In this document: positions 17,629-26,211 of the stretch, one piece after another
How positions within the stretch are numbered: position 1 is the first letter of the stretch
Layout of the letters: the number at the start of each line of letters is the position of its first letter
Program-made: the position numbers and the translations under genes
Source: CAVVTR01 sp963751245
GTDB taxonomy: Bacteria > Acidobacteriota > Thermoanaerobaculia > Thermoanaerobaculales > Thermoanaerobaculaceae
NCBI GenBank assembly: GCA_963751245.1
Contig: CAVVTR010000011.1
Coordinates: forward strand, 65,743-129,742
Direction: 5' to 3'
DNA: 64,000 bases
Notes under the pieces: model-generated
Told to the model about the DNA's origin: nothing
Database searches by the model: none
What the model saw: only the letters and a program-made list of their open reading frames with translations

Positions 17629-18138
17629 CTACCTCGAGACGATCTCGCCGCACCGGAGCATCTTCTTTCCGTAGTATGGGTTGGCGACAGGTCCCGCGGG
17701 CTGCAGCCAGTCCTTCTTCGCCATGGGGCAGTGGACGACCATGGGGCGCTCTCCGGGCACCATGTTGCGGTAGGCGACCATGGGCTCGGACAGCGCGCCG
17801 AAGGCGGTGCGGGCGGCGGCGAGGTCCCCGGCGCCGGCGAGCTGCCGGGCGGCCGCGGCGATGCGGCCCATGACCTGCTCGCACGACGCGGCGTCGGCGG
17901 GGGCGACGCCAGCGGCGGACCCGCCGGCGAGGGTCGCGGCCTCCTTCGCGACGGTCTCGGCCTCGGCCTTCACGCCCGCCGTCGAGTCGGCCGCCAAGGC
18001 GGCCCTGATGGCCTCGTAGTGGCCGGCCATCCGGGTGAACGCCGCCGGCGCCGCCGCGGCGGCGGACGCTCCGGCGGTCAGGGCGGCCGTACCGAGCAGC
18101 ACGGTCAGGAGCGCGAGCCTTGTTGCGAGGTTTCTCAT
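17629..18138 (-). CDS. Exported DUF3347 metal-binding domain protein
   Basis: A 169-residue protein with an N-terminal signal (ATRLALLTVLLGTAALTAGA). The helical part ends with the DUF3347 signature: VVHCPMAKKDWLQP, then NPYYGKKMLRCGEI. In related proteins this CPMA...NPYYGxxMxxCG block is found fused to CusB-like adaptors or alone beside Cus systems, and is thought to bind a soft metal through Cys and Met. Here it follows cusA and the PII-like gene in the same operon. Likely a periplasmic copper/silver chaperone, functionally like CusF. Confidence 0.84.
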   Translation of the reverse strand: MRNLATRLALLTVLLGTAALTAGASAAAAAPAAFTRMAGHYEAIRAALAADSTAGVKAEAETVAKEAATLAGGSAAGVAPADAASCEQVMGRIAAAARQLAGAGDLAAARTAFGALSEPMVAYRNMVPGERPMVVHCPMAKKDWLQPAGPVANPYYGKKMLRCGEIVSR

Positions 18139-18153
18139 GACATCATTTTCCTT

Positions 18154-18498
18154 TCATTCGCCGGGGGCGGCGAGGACGCTCGCCCCGGTCCGGATCCCGA
18201 TGGCCCGCTCGACCGGGGCGACGAGCACGATGCCGTCCCCCGGCACGCCGGTGCGGGCCGCGCCGACGATCACTGCGAGGAGGCCGTCCGCGGCCCCGTC
18301 GCTGCAGACCACCTCGAGCCTGACCACCTCCGGCGCGCGGTGGATCTCACCCGGCGCCAGGGTGAAGTCGAGGGGGTCGTAGCCGTACCCGGCGCCGTGG
18401 ACGCGACACGCGGTCACACCCGGGGCGCCGGCCCGCTCGAGGGACTCCACGGTCTCCTCGACTCGGGTGGTGCGGACGTACGCCGTGATCTGCTTCAT
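18154..18498 (-). CDS. PII-like regulatory protein linked to cusA
   Basis: A 114-residue protein with PII/CutA-like ferredoxin fold: MKQITAYVRTTRVEETVESL opening strand and helix, a T-loop region (HGAGYGYDPLDF) that lacks the uridylylated Tyr environment of GlnB, then VRLEVVCSDGAADGLLAVIV and GVPGDGIVLVAPVERAIGIRTG. The VPGDGIVLVAPVERAIGIRTG block aligns with the PII C-terminal signature. PII-like proteins encoded beside CusA-type RND pumps are known in other genomes (often called PII-NG), with unproven roles. The ATG overlaps the cusA stop by four bases (ATGA), so it is co-translated with the pump. Confidence 0.8.
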   Translation of the reverse strand: MKQITAYVRTTRVEETVESLERAGAPGVTACRVHGAGYGYDPLDFTLAPGEIHRAPEVVRLEVVCSDGAADGLLAVIVGAARTGVPGDGIVLVAPVERAIGIRTGASVLAAPGE

Positions 18499-21400
18499 GG
18501 CCCGATCCCTCCTGTGTGTGGGGGTGCCTCGCGGCCGTCCGCGAAGAGCGGGGTACGGCGAAGCTTGAGCGAGCGCCAGATGAAATAGATGGACGGGTAG
18601 ACGAGCAGTTCGCCGAGGAACGAGGTGACGACGCCGCCGAGGATGGGGGCCGCGATGCGGCGCATCACGTCGGCGCCGGTGCCCGTGGACCACATGATGG
18701 GCACCAGCGAGAGCAGGATCGCCATCACCGTCATCATCTTGGGGCGGATGCGCTGCACCGCGCCCTGGTCGACGGCGCCGGCAAGGTCGCCGTAGTCCGC
18801 CATGCGTCCCCGCGCCTTCTGCCTCTCGTAGGCGATGTCGAGGTAGAGGAGCATGACGACCCCGGTCTCGGCGTCCAGGCCCGCGAGGGCGATGAGGCCG
18901 ACCCAGACGGCGATGGACCAGTGGTAGCCGAGCACGTAGAGGAGCCAGACCGCGCCGACCACGGAGAACGGCACGGCGAGGAGCACGATGGCGGTCTTGG
19001 TGAGGGATCGCGTGTTGAGGTAGAGGATGAGGAAGATGAGGAACAGGGTGATGGGGAGGATCACCGCCAGGCGGGCCTTGGCCCGCTGCATGAACTCGTA
19101 CTGCCCGGACCAGAACACCGAGTAGCCCGGCGGCACCTTGACCTGCGCGGCCACCGCGCGCTGGGCTTTCTCCACCCAGGTGCCGACGTCGACGCCGCGC
19201 AGGTCCACGTAGACCCACGCGTTGGGCCGGGCGTTCTCCGACTTGATCATGGCCGGGCCCTGATGGAGCGAGACGGTGGCGACCTGGCCGAGGGGGATCT
19301 GAGCGCCGCCGGGGGTGGCGACGAGGGTCTCCTCGATGGCCCCCACGGTGTCGCGCAGCTCCCGCGGGTAGCGGACGTTGATGGGGTAGCGCTGCAGCCC
19401 CTCCACGGTCCAGGAGACGTTCTTTCCGCCGATGGCGGTCTCGATCACGTCCTGGACGTCGCCGACCGTGAGGCCGTAGCGGGCCGCCTCCTCCCGGTCC
19501 ACCCGGATGTCCAGGTAGTTGCCCCCCATGACGCGCTCGGCGTACGCCGACAGCGTCCCCGGCACCTGCTTGACGACGCCCTCGACCTTCCGGCCCAGGG
19601 CCTGCAGCACGTCGAGGTCGGGGCCCGCGATCTTGATGCCCACCGGGGTCTTGATGCCGGTCGAGAGCATGTCGATGCGGGTCTTGATCGGCATGGTCCA
19701 GGAGTTGGTCACGCCGGGGAAGTGGATGGCGGCGTCGAGCTGCCGGATGAGCTTGTCCTTGGTCATCCCGGGCCGCCACTCCGACGGGTCCTTGAGGATG
19801 ATGGTGGTCTCGAGCATGGACAGCGGCGCGGGGTCGGTGGCCGTGTCGGCGCGCCCGGCCTTGCCGAAGACCGTCTTCACCTCGGGGAAGCTCTTGATGA
19901 TCCTGTCGGTCTGCTGCAGGAGCTCCTTTGCCTTGGTGATGGAGATGCCGGGGAACGTGGTGGGCATGTAGAGGAGGTCGCCCTCCCACAGCGGCGGCAT
20001 GAACTCCGACCCCATCCGGTGGATGGGGATCCACGTCGAGGCGATGGCCACGGCGGCGAGCACCACGATGAGGTAGCGGGCCCGCAGGGCGAGGTTGAGG
20101 AACGGCGTGTAGACGGCGCGGAGGACGCGCGACACGGGGTGGCGCGCCTCGCTGTGGATCCTCCCGCGGACGAACCAGTACATGAGGACCGGGATGACGG
20201 TGATGGCCAGCAGGGACGAGGCGGCCAGGGCGTAGGTCTTGGTGAAGGCGAGGGGCTTGAACAGCCGCCCCTCCTGGGCCTGCAGGGTGAACACCGGCAG
20301 GAAGGAGACGGTGATGACCAGGAGGGTGAAGAAGAGGGTCGGACCGACCTCCTGGGCCGAGCGCAGGATGATCTCGAAGTGGGAGCGCTCGCCACGCCAC
20401 TCCTCGTAGTGCTTGTGGGCGTTCTCCACCATGATGATGGCGGCGTCCACGAGCACGCCGATGGAGATGGCGATCCCTCCCAGCGACATGATGTTGGCCC
20501 CCAGCCCCTGGAGCCGCATGACGATGAAGGCGAGGAGGATGGACACCGGGATGGAGACGATGGCCACGAACGCCGAGCGGAAGTGGAAGAGGAAGAGGAC
20601 GCAGACGAAGGCGACGATGATCGACTCCTCGATGAGCGTGTGCGTGAGGGTGTGCACGGCCCGCTCGATGAGGCCGCTGCGGTCGTAGGCCACCGAGATC
20701 GTGACGTCGTCGGGCAGGCCCTGCTTGAGCTCGGCGAGCTGGGCCTTGACGCGCTCGATGGTGGACAGGGTATCGGCGCCGGAGCGCACCACCACGATGC
20801 CGCCCACGGTCTCGCCCTCGCCGTTCCAGTCGGCGAGGCCGCGGCGGATCTCCGGGCCGATGGTGACGTTGGCCACGTCGCGCAGGAGGATCGGGTGTCC
20901 CGCCGGGCCCGTCCCGAGAGCGACGTGCTGCAGGTCGCGGACGTCCTTGACGTAGCCCAGGCCCCGGACCATGAACTCGCGTCTCGCCCATCTCCACGCA
21001 GCGGCCGCCGACGTCGTTGTTGGAGCGCTGGATGGCGGCCCGTACCGCTGGAGGGGGATGCCGTAGGCGCGCAGCTTCACCGGGTCGACCTCGACCTGGT
21101 ACTGGCGCACGAAGCCGCCGATCGAGGCGACCTCGGAGACGCCCTCGACGCCGGTGAGGGCGTACTTGAGGTACCAGTCCTGGATGCTGCGCAGGTCCGC
21201 GAGGGAGCGCTTGTCGGAGTTGAGCACGTACATGAACGCCCAGCCGACGCCGGTGGCGTCGGGGCCGAGCTGGGGGCTCACCCCCGCGGGGAGCTGCGCC
21301 GTGAGCCCGTTGAGGTACTCGAGCACCCTCGAGCGCGCCCAGTAGAGGTCGGTGCCGTCCTCGAAGATGACGTAGACGAAGGAGTTGCCGAAGTAGGAGT

Positions 21401-21653
21401 AGCCCCGGACCACCTTGGCGTAGGGGACCGAGAGCATGCGCGTGGTGATGGGGTAGGTGACCTGGTCCTCGACCACCTGCGGCGCCTGCCCAGGGTAGGG
21501 CGTGTAGATGATGACCTGCACGTCCGAGAGGTCGGGGATGGCGTCGAGGCGGGTGGTGTTGATGGCCCAGATGCCTCCCATCACGGCGAAGAGCGCCCCC
21601 ACGGCGACGAGGAAGCGGTTCTTCAGCGACCACTCGATGATCCTAGCGAGCAT
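18495..21653 (-). CDS. cusA: CusA/CzcA-family heavy-metal RND efflux pump, with compensating frameshifts
   Basis: The inner-membrane proton-driven pump of a tripartite Cu(I)/Ag(I) efflux system, about 1,052 residues, the family's size. Twelve membrane helices are evident, including SIGVLVDAAIIMVENAHKHYEEW (helix 4) and GLIALAGLDAETGVVMLLY (helix 10), which carry the relay acidic residues. Met-containing segments such as GDLLYMPTTFPGIS and MPIKTRIDMLSTG could host the metal path. Between about 20980 and 21047 the frame is shifted: the family sequence RAAIQRSNNDVGGR is read in another frame, and a deletion near 21047 is followed by an insertion near 20980. The open frame therefore survives but about 22 residues are wrong. 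It is coupled to cusB and to the PII-like gene. Confidence 0.93.
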   Translation of the reverse strand: MLARIIEWSLKNRFLVAVGALFAVMGGIWAINTTRLDAIPDLSDVQVIIYTPYPGQAPQVVEDQVTYPITTRMLSVPYAKVVRGYSYFGNSFVYVIFEDGTDLYWARSRVLEYLNGLTAQLPAGVSPQLGPDATGVGWAFMYVLNSDKRSLADLRSIQDWYLKYALTGVEGVSEVASIGGFVRQYQVEVDPVKLRAYGIPLQRYGPPSSAPTTTSAAAAWRWARREFMVRGLGYVKDVRDLQHVALGTGPAGHPILLRDVANVTIGPEIRRGLADWNGEGETVGGIVVVRSGADTLSTIERVKAQLAELKQGLPDDVTISVAYDRSGLIERAVHTLTHTLIEESIIVAFVCVLFLFHFRSAFVAIVSIPVSILLAFIVMRLQGLGANIMSLGGIAISIGVLVDAAIIMVENAHKHYEEWRGERSHFEIILRSAQEVGPTLFFTLLVITVSFLPVFTLQAQEGRLFKPLAFTKTYALAASSLLAITVIPVLMYWFVRGRIHSEARHPVSRVLRAVYTPFLNLALRARYLIVVLAAVAIASTWIPIHRMGSEFMPPLWEGDLLYMPTTFPGISITKAKELLQQTDRIIKSFPEVKTVFGKAGRADTATDPAPLSMLETTIILKDPSEWRPGMTKDKLIRQLDAAIHFPGVTNSWTMPIKTRIDMLSTGIKTPVGIKIAGPDLDVLQALGRKVEGVVKQVPGTLSAYAERVMGGNYLDIRVDREEAARYGLTVGDVQDVIETAIGGKNVSWTVEGLQRYPINVRYPRELRDTVGAIEETLVATPGGAQIPLGQVATVSLHQGPAMIKSENARPNAWVYVDLRGVDVGTWVEKAQRAVAAQVKVPPGYSVFWSGQYEFMQRAKARLAVILPITLFLIFLILYLNTRSLTKTAIVLLAVPFSVVGAVWLLYVLGYHWSIAVWVGLIALAGLDAETGVVMLLYLDIAYERQKARGRMADYGDLAGAVDQGAVQRIRPKMMTVMAILLSLVPIMWSTGTGADVMRRIAAPILGGVVTSFLGELLVYPSIYFIWRSLKLRRTPLFADGREAPPHTGGIGP

Positions 21654-23341
21654 CGCCGCCTCCCGCCGACTTCATCTTCGACTCGATCATCTGCTGGATG
21701 GCGGCCTGCAGGTTGGACTCCGAGTCGATGAGGAACTGCGCCGAGGTCACGACCTCCTCGCCGGGCCCGATGCCCGAGAGCACCTGGACGACGCCGTCCC
21801 CCTCGACGCCGAGGATCACGTCGCGGGGAGCGAAGCGGCCGGCCCCCAGGGCCACGATGACGACGTTGCGCTCCCCCGTGCGCAGCACGGCGGAAGAGGG
21901 GACGACGACGGCGGAGCGGACGGCCACGGGCTCGAAGACGACGGTCGCGTACATGTTGGCGCGGAGGCGGCCGCCACGGTTGGGAATCTCGAAGGTCAGC
22001 CTGACGCTCCGGGTCTTGTCCGACAGCTGGGGCTCGACAAAGCGGACCCGCCCGGTGAAGGTCTCCCCGGGGAAGTACGGCACGCTCACCCGGGCGGTCG
22101 AGCCCTCGCGCACCCAGGGAAGCTGGTTGTCGAAGACCTCGGCCTCCAGCCACAGGTGCGAAAGGTCCGCCACCTTGAGCACGTTCATGCCCGGTTTGAC
22201 GGCCATGCCCTCGAGCCCCTCCATGCGGTCGATGACGACGCCGGAGGCCGGGGCCGTGACGGTGAGGGTGCGGAGCACCTTGCCGCTGCGCTCGATCCCA
22301 GCGATCTGCGACGGGGAGATGTCCCAGTACGACAGGCGCGTGCGCGCTGCGTCCACGAGGGCGGCCGCGCGCCGGGCGGCATCGCCGGGGGTGCCCTCGA
22401 GCTGGCGGGAGAACTCCAGCGCCGAGAGCAGCTCCTGCTCCGTCTGCACCAGCTCCGGAGCGTAGATCTCGAACAGCGGGTCGCCCCGGCGCACGGTCTG
22501 CCCGAGGTAGTTGGCGAAGACCTTCTCGACGAAGCCGTCGTACTTGGTGGTCACGCTGACCACGCGCTCGGGGTCGTACTCCAGGGTGCCCACTGTGCGG
22601 ATCTGGCGGGTCACGTCGCGGCGCCGCACCACCGCGGTGACCACGTTCATGTTCTGCACCACGGCCGGATCGATGGTGACGACGGCGCCCTGGCGCCTCG
22701 CGGCGGCGGCCTCGCCCTCGTACACCGGCACGTAGTCCATGCCCATCTCGTCCTTCATGGGCACCGGAGAGGTGATCGCCGGGTTCATGGGGTTGCGGTA
22801 GAAAAGGACCTTCCCCCTGTGGGCTCCTTTCCCGCGGGGGGCCGGGGCCGCGGGCGCGACCGGAGGCGTCGCAGCCGGGGCGGCCGCGCCGGCGTAGACG
22901 GGGACGTAGTCCATGCCCATCGAGTCCTTCATCGGGACCGGCGAGGTGACGCTGGGGTCCATGGGGTTGCGGTAGAAGAGGATCTTCCGCTTTCCGGCCG
23001 AGGCCGCCGGTTGCGCCGGTGTAGCGGCGAGCGGTGGAGCGGCCGTCGCGTCCGCGCGCCGTCGCGGTCACGGAGGCCGTGGAGCTCTTCAGCGGCACCA
23101 GGTCCATGCCGCAGATGGGGCACGTTCCCGGATGGTCCTCGATGACCTGCGGATGCATGCTGCACGTCCACAGGGAGACGGCCTTCTTGGGCTGCTGCGG
23201 CGCCGGCGCGGCCGCTGCGGCGCGAACGGAGAGGGCGGCCCCGGCGGTCAGCATGGCGGCAACGGCGAGAAGGACGGCGGCCCGTGCGGGCGTGCGGCGG
23301 CGGACGTAGGGGCACTGCGAGGTCGCGTGGAGATGCGTCAT
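21643..23341 (-). CDS. cusB: CusB-like periplasmic adaptor with heavy-metal-binding domains, frameshifted
   Basis: The membrane-fusion subunit joining pump and outer-membrane channel. From 23341 it starts with a signal segment, then a metal-binding module WTCSMHPQVIEDHPGTCPIC-GMD. After a one-base insertion around 23045-23072 the frame continues with two more such modules (LFYRNPMDPSVTSPVPMKDS and LFYRNPMNPAITSPVPMKDE). The adaptor core comes next: TVGTLEYDPERVVSVTTKYD, the hairpin ELVQTEQELLSALEF, and the beta-barrel domain. The total length of 1,699 bases is one over a multiple of three, fitting one insertion. Three stacked heavy-metal-binding modules are more than usual. It overlaps cusA by 11 bases and cusC by 4. 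Confidence 0.9.
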
Positions 23342-24759
23342 GGAGTCTTCTCCTCTCGGAGGGCCGGCAGGTTGCCCAGGGGCTCGCCCAGGACGCCTTC
23401 GAGCCTGGCGGTCGTGGATGCGTAGTCCGCGTGAGTGCGGGCCGACGAGGTGCGCACCTCGAGCAGGACGCGCTCGGCGTCGAGCAGGTCGAGGGCGCCG
23501 ACGGTTCCGGCGGCGTACCCCGCCTCGGCCGAGCTCAGGGATTGCTCTGCCTGAATGGTGAGGACGTCGTCGAAGAGGCGGAGCTGCTGCCAGGTGAGGT
23601 CGAGGCGCTGCTCGAGGTCGCCGAGGGACTGATCGAGGCCCGCGACGGCGCCGCGGCGCCTCTGGACGGCGGCGAGCCTGCGTTCGGCCGCCTCACGGAC
23701 GCCGGCGGCCAGGGCGGCGCGGTGGATGGGGAGGTTGATCGCCGCCGACAGGCCCACGATGTCCTGTCCGTTGTCCTCCGGCGGGCTGGCCCGGCCGGCG
23801 GCGTCGGTGCGGCGGCCCACGACGGTGTAGCCGAGGCCGAGCGTGACGTCGGGGTCGTAGGCCTTGCCGGCGAGCTGCTCCTCGGCGCCCGCCCCGGCGA
23901 CGGCCGCTTCGGCCGCGGCGAGGGTCGGGTCGTTGGCCATCGCCGTCGCGCGCAGGACCGCCGGATCCAGCCGGAAGCGGGCGGCGCGCGGGAGGGTCGG
24001 GCGGGGCAGCGGGGCGCCGGCCGGCTGGCCACGAAGCGCGTTGAGGGAGGCCTGCACGTCGGCGCGCCGGCGGGCGATGTCGAGCAGCTTGCCGTCGTCG
24101 CGGGTGATCTCCGCCTGGATGCGGATCACGGCCTGCTCGTTGCCGGCGCCGGTGGAGTAGCGGCTCCGCGCGACGTCCTCGTAGCGCCCCAGCGCGCCGC
24201 GGTCGGTACGGACGATGGCCGCCCAGGAGTCCAGAAACGCCGCCTCGTTCCAGAGCTGCCGCGCCTGGGTGACCACCGCGAGGCGCCGGGCCTCGACGAG
24301 GTGGCGCTGGCCGGCGGCGGCGAGGAGGGCCGCCTGCTCCCGGAGGTGCAACTTGCCGAACCAGGGGAAGCGCTGGGACAGGGTGACGGCCAGGCGCTGG
24401 GGTCCCACCCGCGTCTGGGGAGGCACGAGGTAGGCCATGACGGCCGCCGTGGGGTCGGGGAGGGAGCGGACCTGGGGGGCGACCTCCGCGGCGGCGCGGG
24501 CGTTGGCAGCCAGCGCGGCGACGTCCGGGTTGTGCTGCAGGACGTCCTGCAGGAAGAGCCTGAGGTCGGCGGCGTGGGCGGCCGAGGCGACGGCTTCGGC
24601 GGGCCTCGCCGTGGCCTCAGGCGCCGGCGCCGGGCCCGGCGAGGCGGCGGCCGGCAGGGCCAAGGCCGCAACGGCCAGGACGGCGCCGGCGCAAAGCAGG
24701 GCTGCTCTCGCCGGGCCGGCCGGCAGCGGATGCTTCTCACGGCTGTAGCGGGTGATCAT
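23338..24759 (-). CDS. cusC: CusC/TolC-family outer-membrane efflux protein
   Basis: A 473-residue outer-membrane channel subunit. A signal peptide (ALLCAGAVLAVAALALPAAA) leads into two repeated outer-membrane-efflux-protein halves. Each has long helices (for example RLFLQDVLQHNPDVAALAAN and then LLDIARRRADVQASLNALRG) and the strand pair SQRFPWFGKLHLREQAAL seen in heavy-metal efflux channels. The second half ends with SLSSAEAGYAAGTVGALDLL, the conserved closing motif. It overlaps cusB by four bases, so the order is cusC-cusB-cusA. It forms the exit duct across the outer membrane, which supports a diderm host. Confidence 0.9.
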   Translation of the reverse strand: MITRYSREKHPLPAGPARAALLCAGAVLAVAALALPAAASPGPAPAPEATARPAEAVASAAHAADLRLFLQDVLQHNPDVAALAANARAAAEVAPQVRSLPDPTAAVMAYLVPPQTRVGPQRLAVTLSQRFPWFGKLHLREQAALLAAAGQRHLVEARRLAVVTQARQLWNEAAFLDSWAAIVRTDRGALGRYEDVARSRYSTGAGNEQAVIRIQAEITRDDGKLLDIARRRADVQASLNALRGQPAGAPLPRPTLPRAARFRLDPAVLRATAMANDPTLAAAEAAVAGAGAEEQLAGKAYDPDVTLGLGYTVVGRRTDAAGRASPPEDNGQDIVGLSAAINLPIHRAALAAGVREAAERRLAAVQRRRGAVAGLDQSLGDLEQRLDLTWQQLRLFDDVLTIQAEQSLSSAEAGYAAGTVGALDLLDAERVLLEVRTSSARTHADYASTTARLEGVLGEPLGNLPALREEKTP

Positions 24760-24838
24760 GTCTGCCTCCCATCACGTGCTCATGGTCGCGACACCGCACC
24801 CTCGGGCACGGTGGTGAGCTCATGGTCGCGATGGGCGG

Positions 24839-25213
24839 CTAACAGCGCAGGGCGCAGAGATCCAGGTGGACGTCCCCGGGGCTGAAGCCGGTCCCGCTCC
24901 GGAGCGGGTCGGCGAAGGCGCCGGCGGGGAGCACGACGGGGTCGGCCACGGCGAGAACCGCGGGGGTTGCGGTCGCGCCGTCGTGCGCGGGCTTCGGCGC
25001 CGGCGGGACCGCCGGCTGGGGGGCGTCGGAGGGCTCCCCGACGGTGCACGTGCAGCGAGCTGGGGTCTCGCAGCCGCAGCAGCACCCGCGGGCGCAGAAC
25101 GCCGCGTGCGCCGCCGTGGCGCCGCCGGAGGCGCAGACGGCCGACGCGGCCACCAGCGGGGTGGCCACCATCAGCGCCGCGAGCGCCAGCTTCACGAGAG
25201 ACGTGCCACGCAT
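24839..25213 (-). CDS. Small exported cysteine-rich protein at the head of the Cus operon
   Basis: A 124-residue protein beginning with a signal peptide (LVKLALAALMVATPLVAASA). Just after cleavage comes the dense motif FCARGCCCGCETPARCTCT, with seven cysteines in seventeen residues, then a Pro/Ala linker and LDLCALRC at the end, two further cysteines. The start at 25213 is nine bases from a TACAGT -10 and has no Shine-Dalgarno, suggesting a leaderless transcript. Likely a periplasmic soft-metal scavenger or sensor for the adjacent efflux system. The family is not recognised and the role is inferred from Cys content and position. Confidence 0.72.
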   Translation of the reverse strand: MRGTSLVKLALAALMVATPLVAASAVCASGGATAAHAAFCARGCCCGCETPARCTCTVGEPSDAPQPAVPPAPKPAHDGATATPAVLAVADPVVLPAGAFADPLRSGTGFSPGDVHLDLCALRC

Positions 25214-25222
25214 GGCCTTCAG

Positions 25223-25251
25223 ACTGTAGTGAAGTCGATTTACTTCGTCAA
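25223..25251 (-). promoter_or_regulatory. Cus operon promoter with operator in the spacer
   Basis: The minus strand reads TTGACG (complement of 25246-25251), 17 bases, then TACAGT (complement of 25223-25228). The spacer contains the inverted repeat GAAGT-N6-ACTTC (25231-25246). This is the architecture of a metal-responsive repressor site (ArsR or CopY-like), blocking RNA polymerase until metal is present. The regulator gene is not in the window. The same half-site is found near 16958. Confidence 0.6.
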
Positions 25252-25314
25252 CATTTCCGCGCCGGCCGCCGGGTGCGTGCTATAGTCGAGCGGTTGAATC
25301 CAGGAGGAGAGAGG

Positions 25315-25806
25315 ATGGCTCGTCACGCGGCTACGGTGTGCTTCGACACGCCGCTTGGCCCCATCGAGATCGAGGCGTCCGCCACAGGCGTCACCCGTGT
25401 TCGCTTCAGCGGCCGCGGAGTGCCGCGCGAGGTGGGCGAGGGCCGGGCCCTGGTCCTGGCGCGCCGGGCGCAGGGCGAGATCACGGCCTACCTCGCCGGC
25501 GAGCTGCGCGCCTTCTCGGTGCCGGTGGCCATGAGCGGCACGGACTTCCAGCTCGCGGTGTGGGGTGAGCTCCGGCGGGTCGGCTACGGCGAGACGACGA
25601 CCTACGGCAGGATCGCCACGAGGCTGGGGAAGCCCCGGGCGGCGCGTGCCGTGGGCTCCGCCTGCCGGACGAACCCGGTTGCCATGATCGTCCCGTGTCA
25701 CCGGGTGCTCTCTGGACACGGCGAGCTCACGGGGTTCAACGGCGGGCTGGAACGCAAGCGGACGCTGCTCGAGCTGGAGCGCGCCCCGGACGGCGTGGGG
25801 AGCTGA
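25315..25806 (+). CDS. ogt: Methylated-DNA--protein-cysteine methyltransferase
   Basis: Removes alkyl groups from O6-alkylguanine by transferring them to its own cysteine, a suicide repair protein. 163 residues, starting at 25315 after AGGAGGAGAG with a TATAGT -10 at 25281-25286. The acceptor Cys lies in IVPCHRVL (C128). Upstream is the DNA-recognition helix GETTTYGRIATRLGKPRAARA with the expected Tyr and Arg finger. The C-terminal GFNGGLERKRTLLELE is typical. Length and motifs match the single-domain Ogt type rather than Ada. Divergent from the Cus operon. Confidence 0.95.
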   Translation: MARHAATVCFDTPLGPIEIEASATGVTRVRFSGRGVPREVGEGRALVLARRAQGEITAYLAGELRAFSVPVAMSGTDFQLAVWGELRRVGYGETTTYGRIATRLGKPRAARAVGSACRTNPVAMIVPCHRVLSGHGELTGFNGGLERKRTLLELERAPDGVGS

Positions 25807-25915
25807 GATCTCCCGACGGGGCGGGGCCCTCGGACGGTGACGGCCCGCTCTTGACACCTGGTGACGGCGGCCGCAGCTTGACAGTGAGCGCTGCAGACAG
25901 GGGGGAGGTGGAGCG

Positions 25916-26209
25916 ATGCGGGCCTATCTGATCTTCACCGGTTCCGGGCCGATCCTGATCCTGACCACGTACCCCACGGTGACCGATGCGGGCCTGGTGG
26001 CGAAGCTCGAGCACAAGGGCATCCAGAAGTTCATCGCCTACGAGGTTCCGGTGGAGCGGACCAGCGCCCTGTACGGCGTTCCGTTCGAGGTCATCGCGGC
26101 CGACCTCGCGGGCTGCCAGGACGTGCGCGTCCTGGACTTCAACGGCCACCACATCTTCGCCAACTTCCGCCTCAGCGAGCTCGGCGAGGCGATCCGCCAC
26201 GGGGACTGA
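25916..26209 (+). CDS. Conserved small cytosolic protein of unknown function
   Basis: A 97-residue protein with a strong ribosome site (GGGGGAGG). The sequence is well ordered, with an alternating beta/alpha pattern: a hydrophobic strand RAYLIFTGSGPILILTTY, a helix VTDAGLVAKLEHKGIQKFIAY, and a final strand-helix pair VRVLDFNGHHIFANFRLSEL. Conserved-looking H-H and D-F-N residues could be functional, but no family is recognised. It is convergent with maf, with only two bases between them. Two TTGACA hexamers upstream (25851 and 25878) suggest a promoter, although no good -10 follows either. Confidence 0.78.
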   Translation: MRAYLIFTGSGPILILTTYPTVTDAGLVAKLEHKGIQKFIAYEVPVERTSALYGVPFEVIAADLAGCQDVRVLDFNGHHIFANFRLSELGEAIRHGD

Positions 26210-26211
26210 CC

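Noticed and set aside
18516..21731. A 1,071-codon plus-strand frame over the cusA region
   Set aside because: Repetitive Asp/His/Glu-rich translation, no domains, antisense of cusA.
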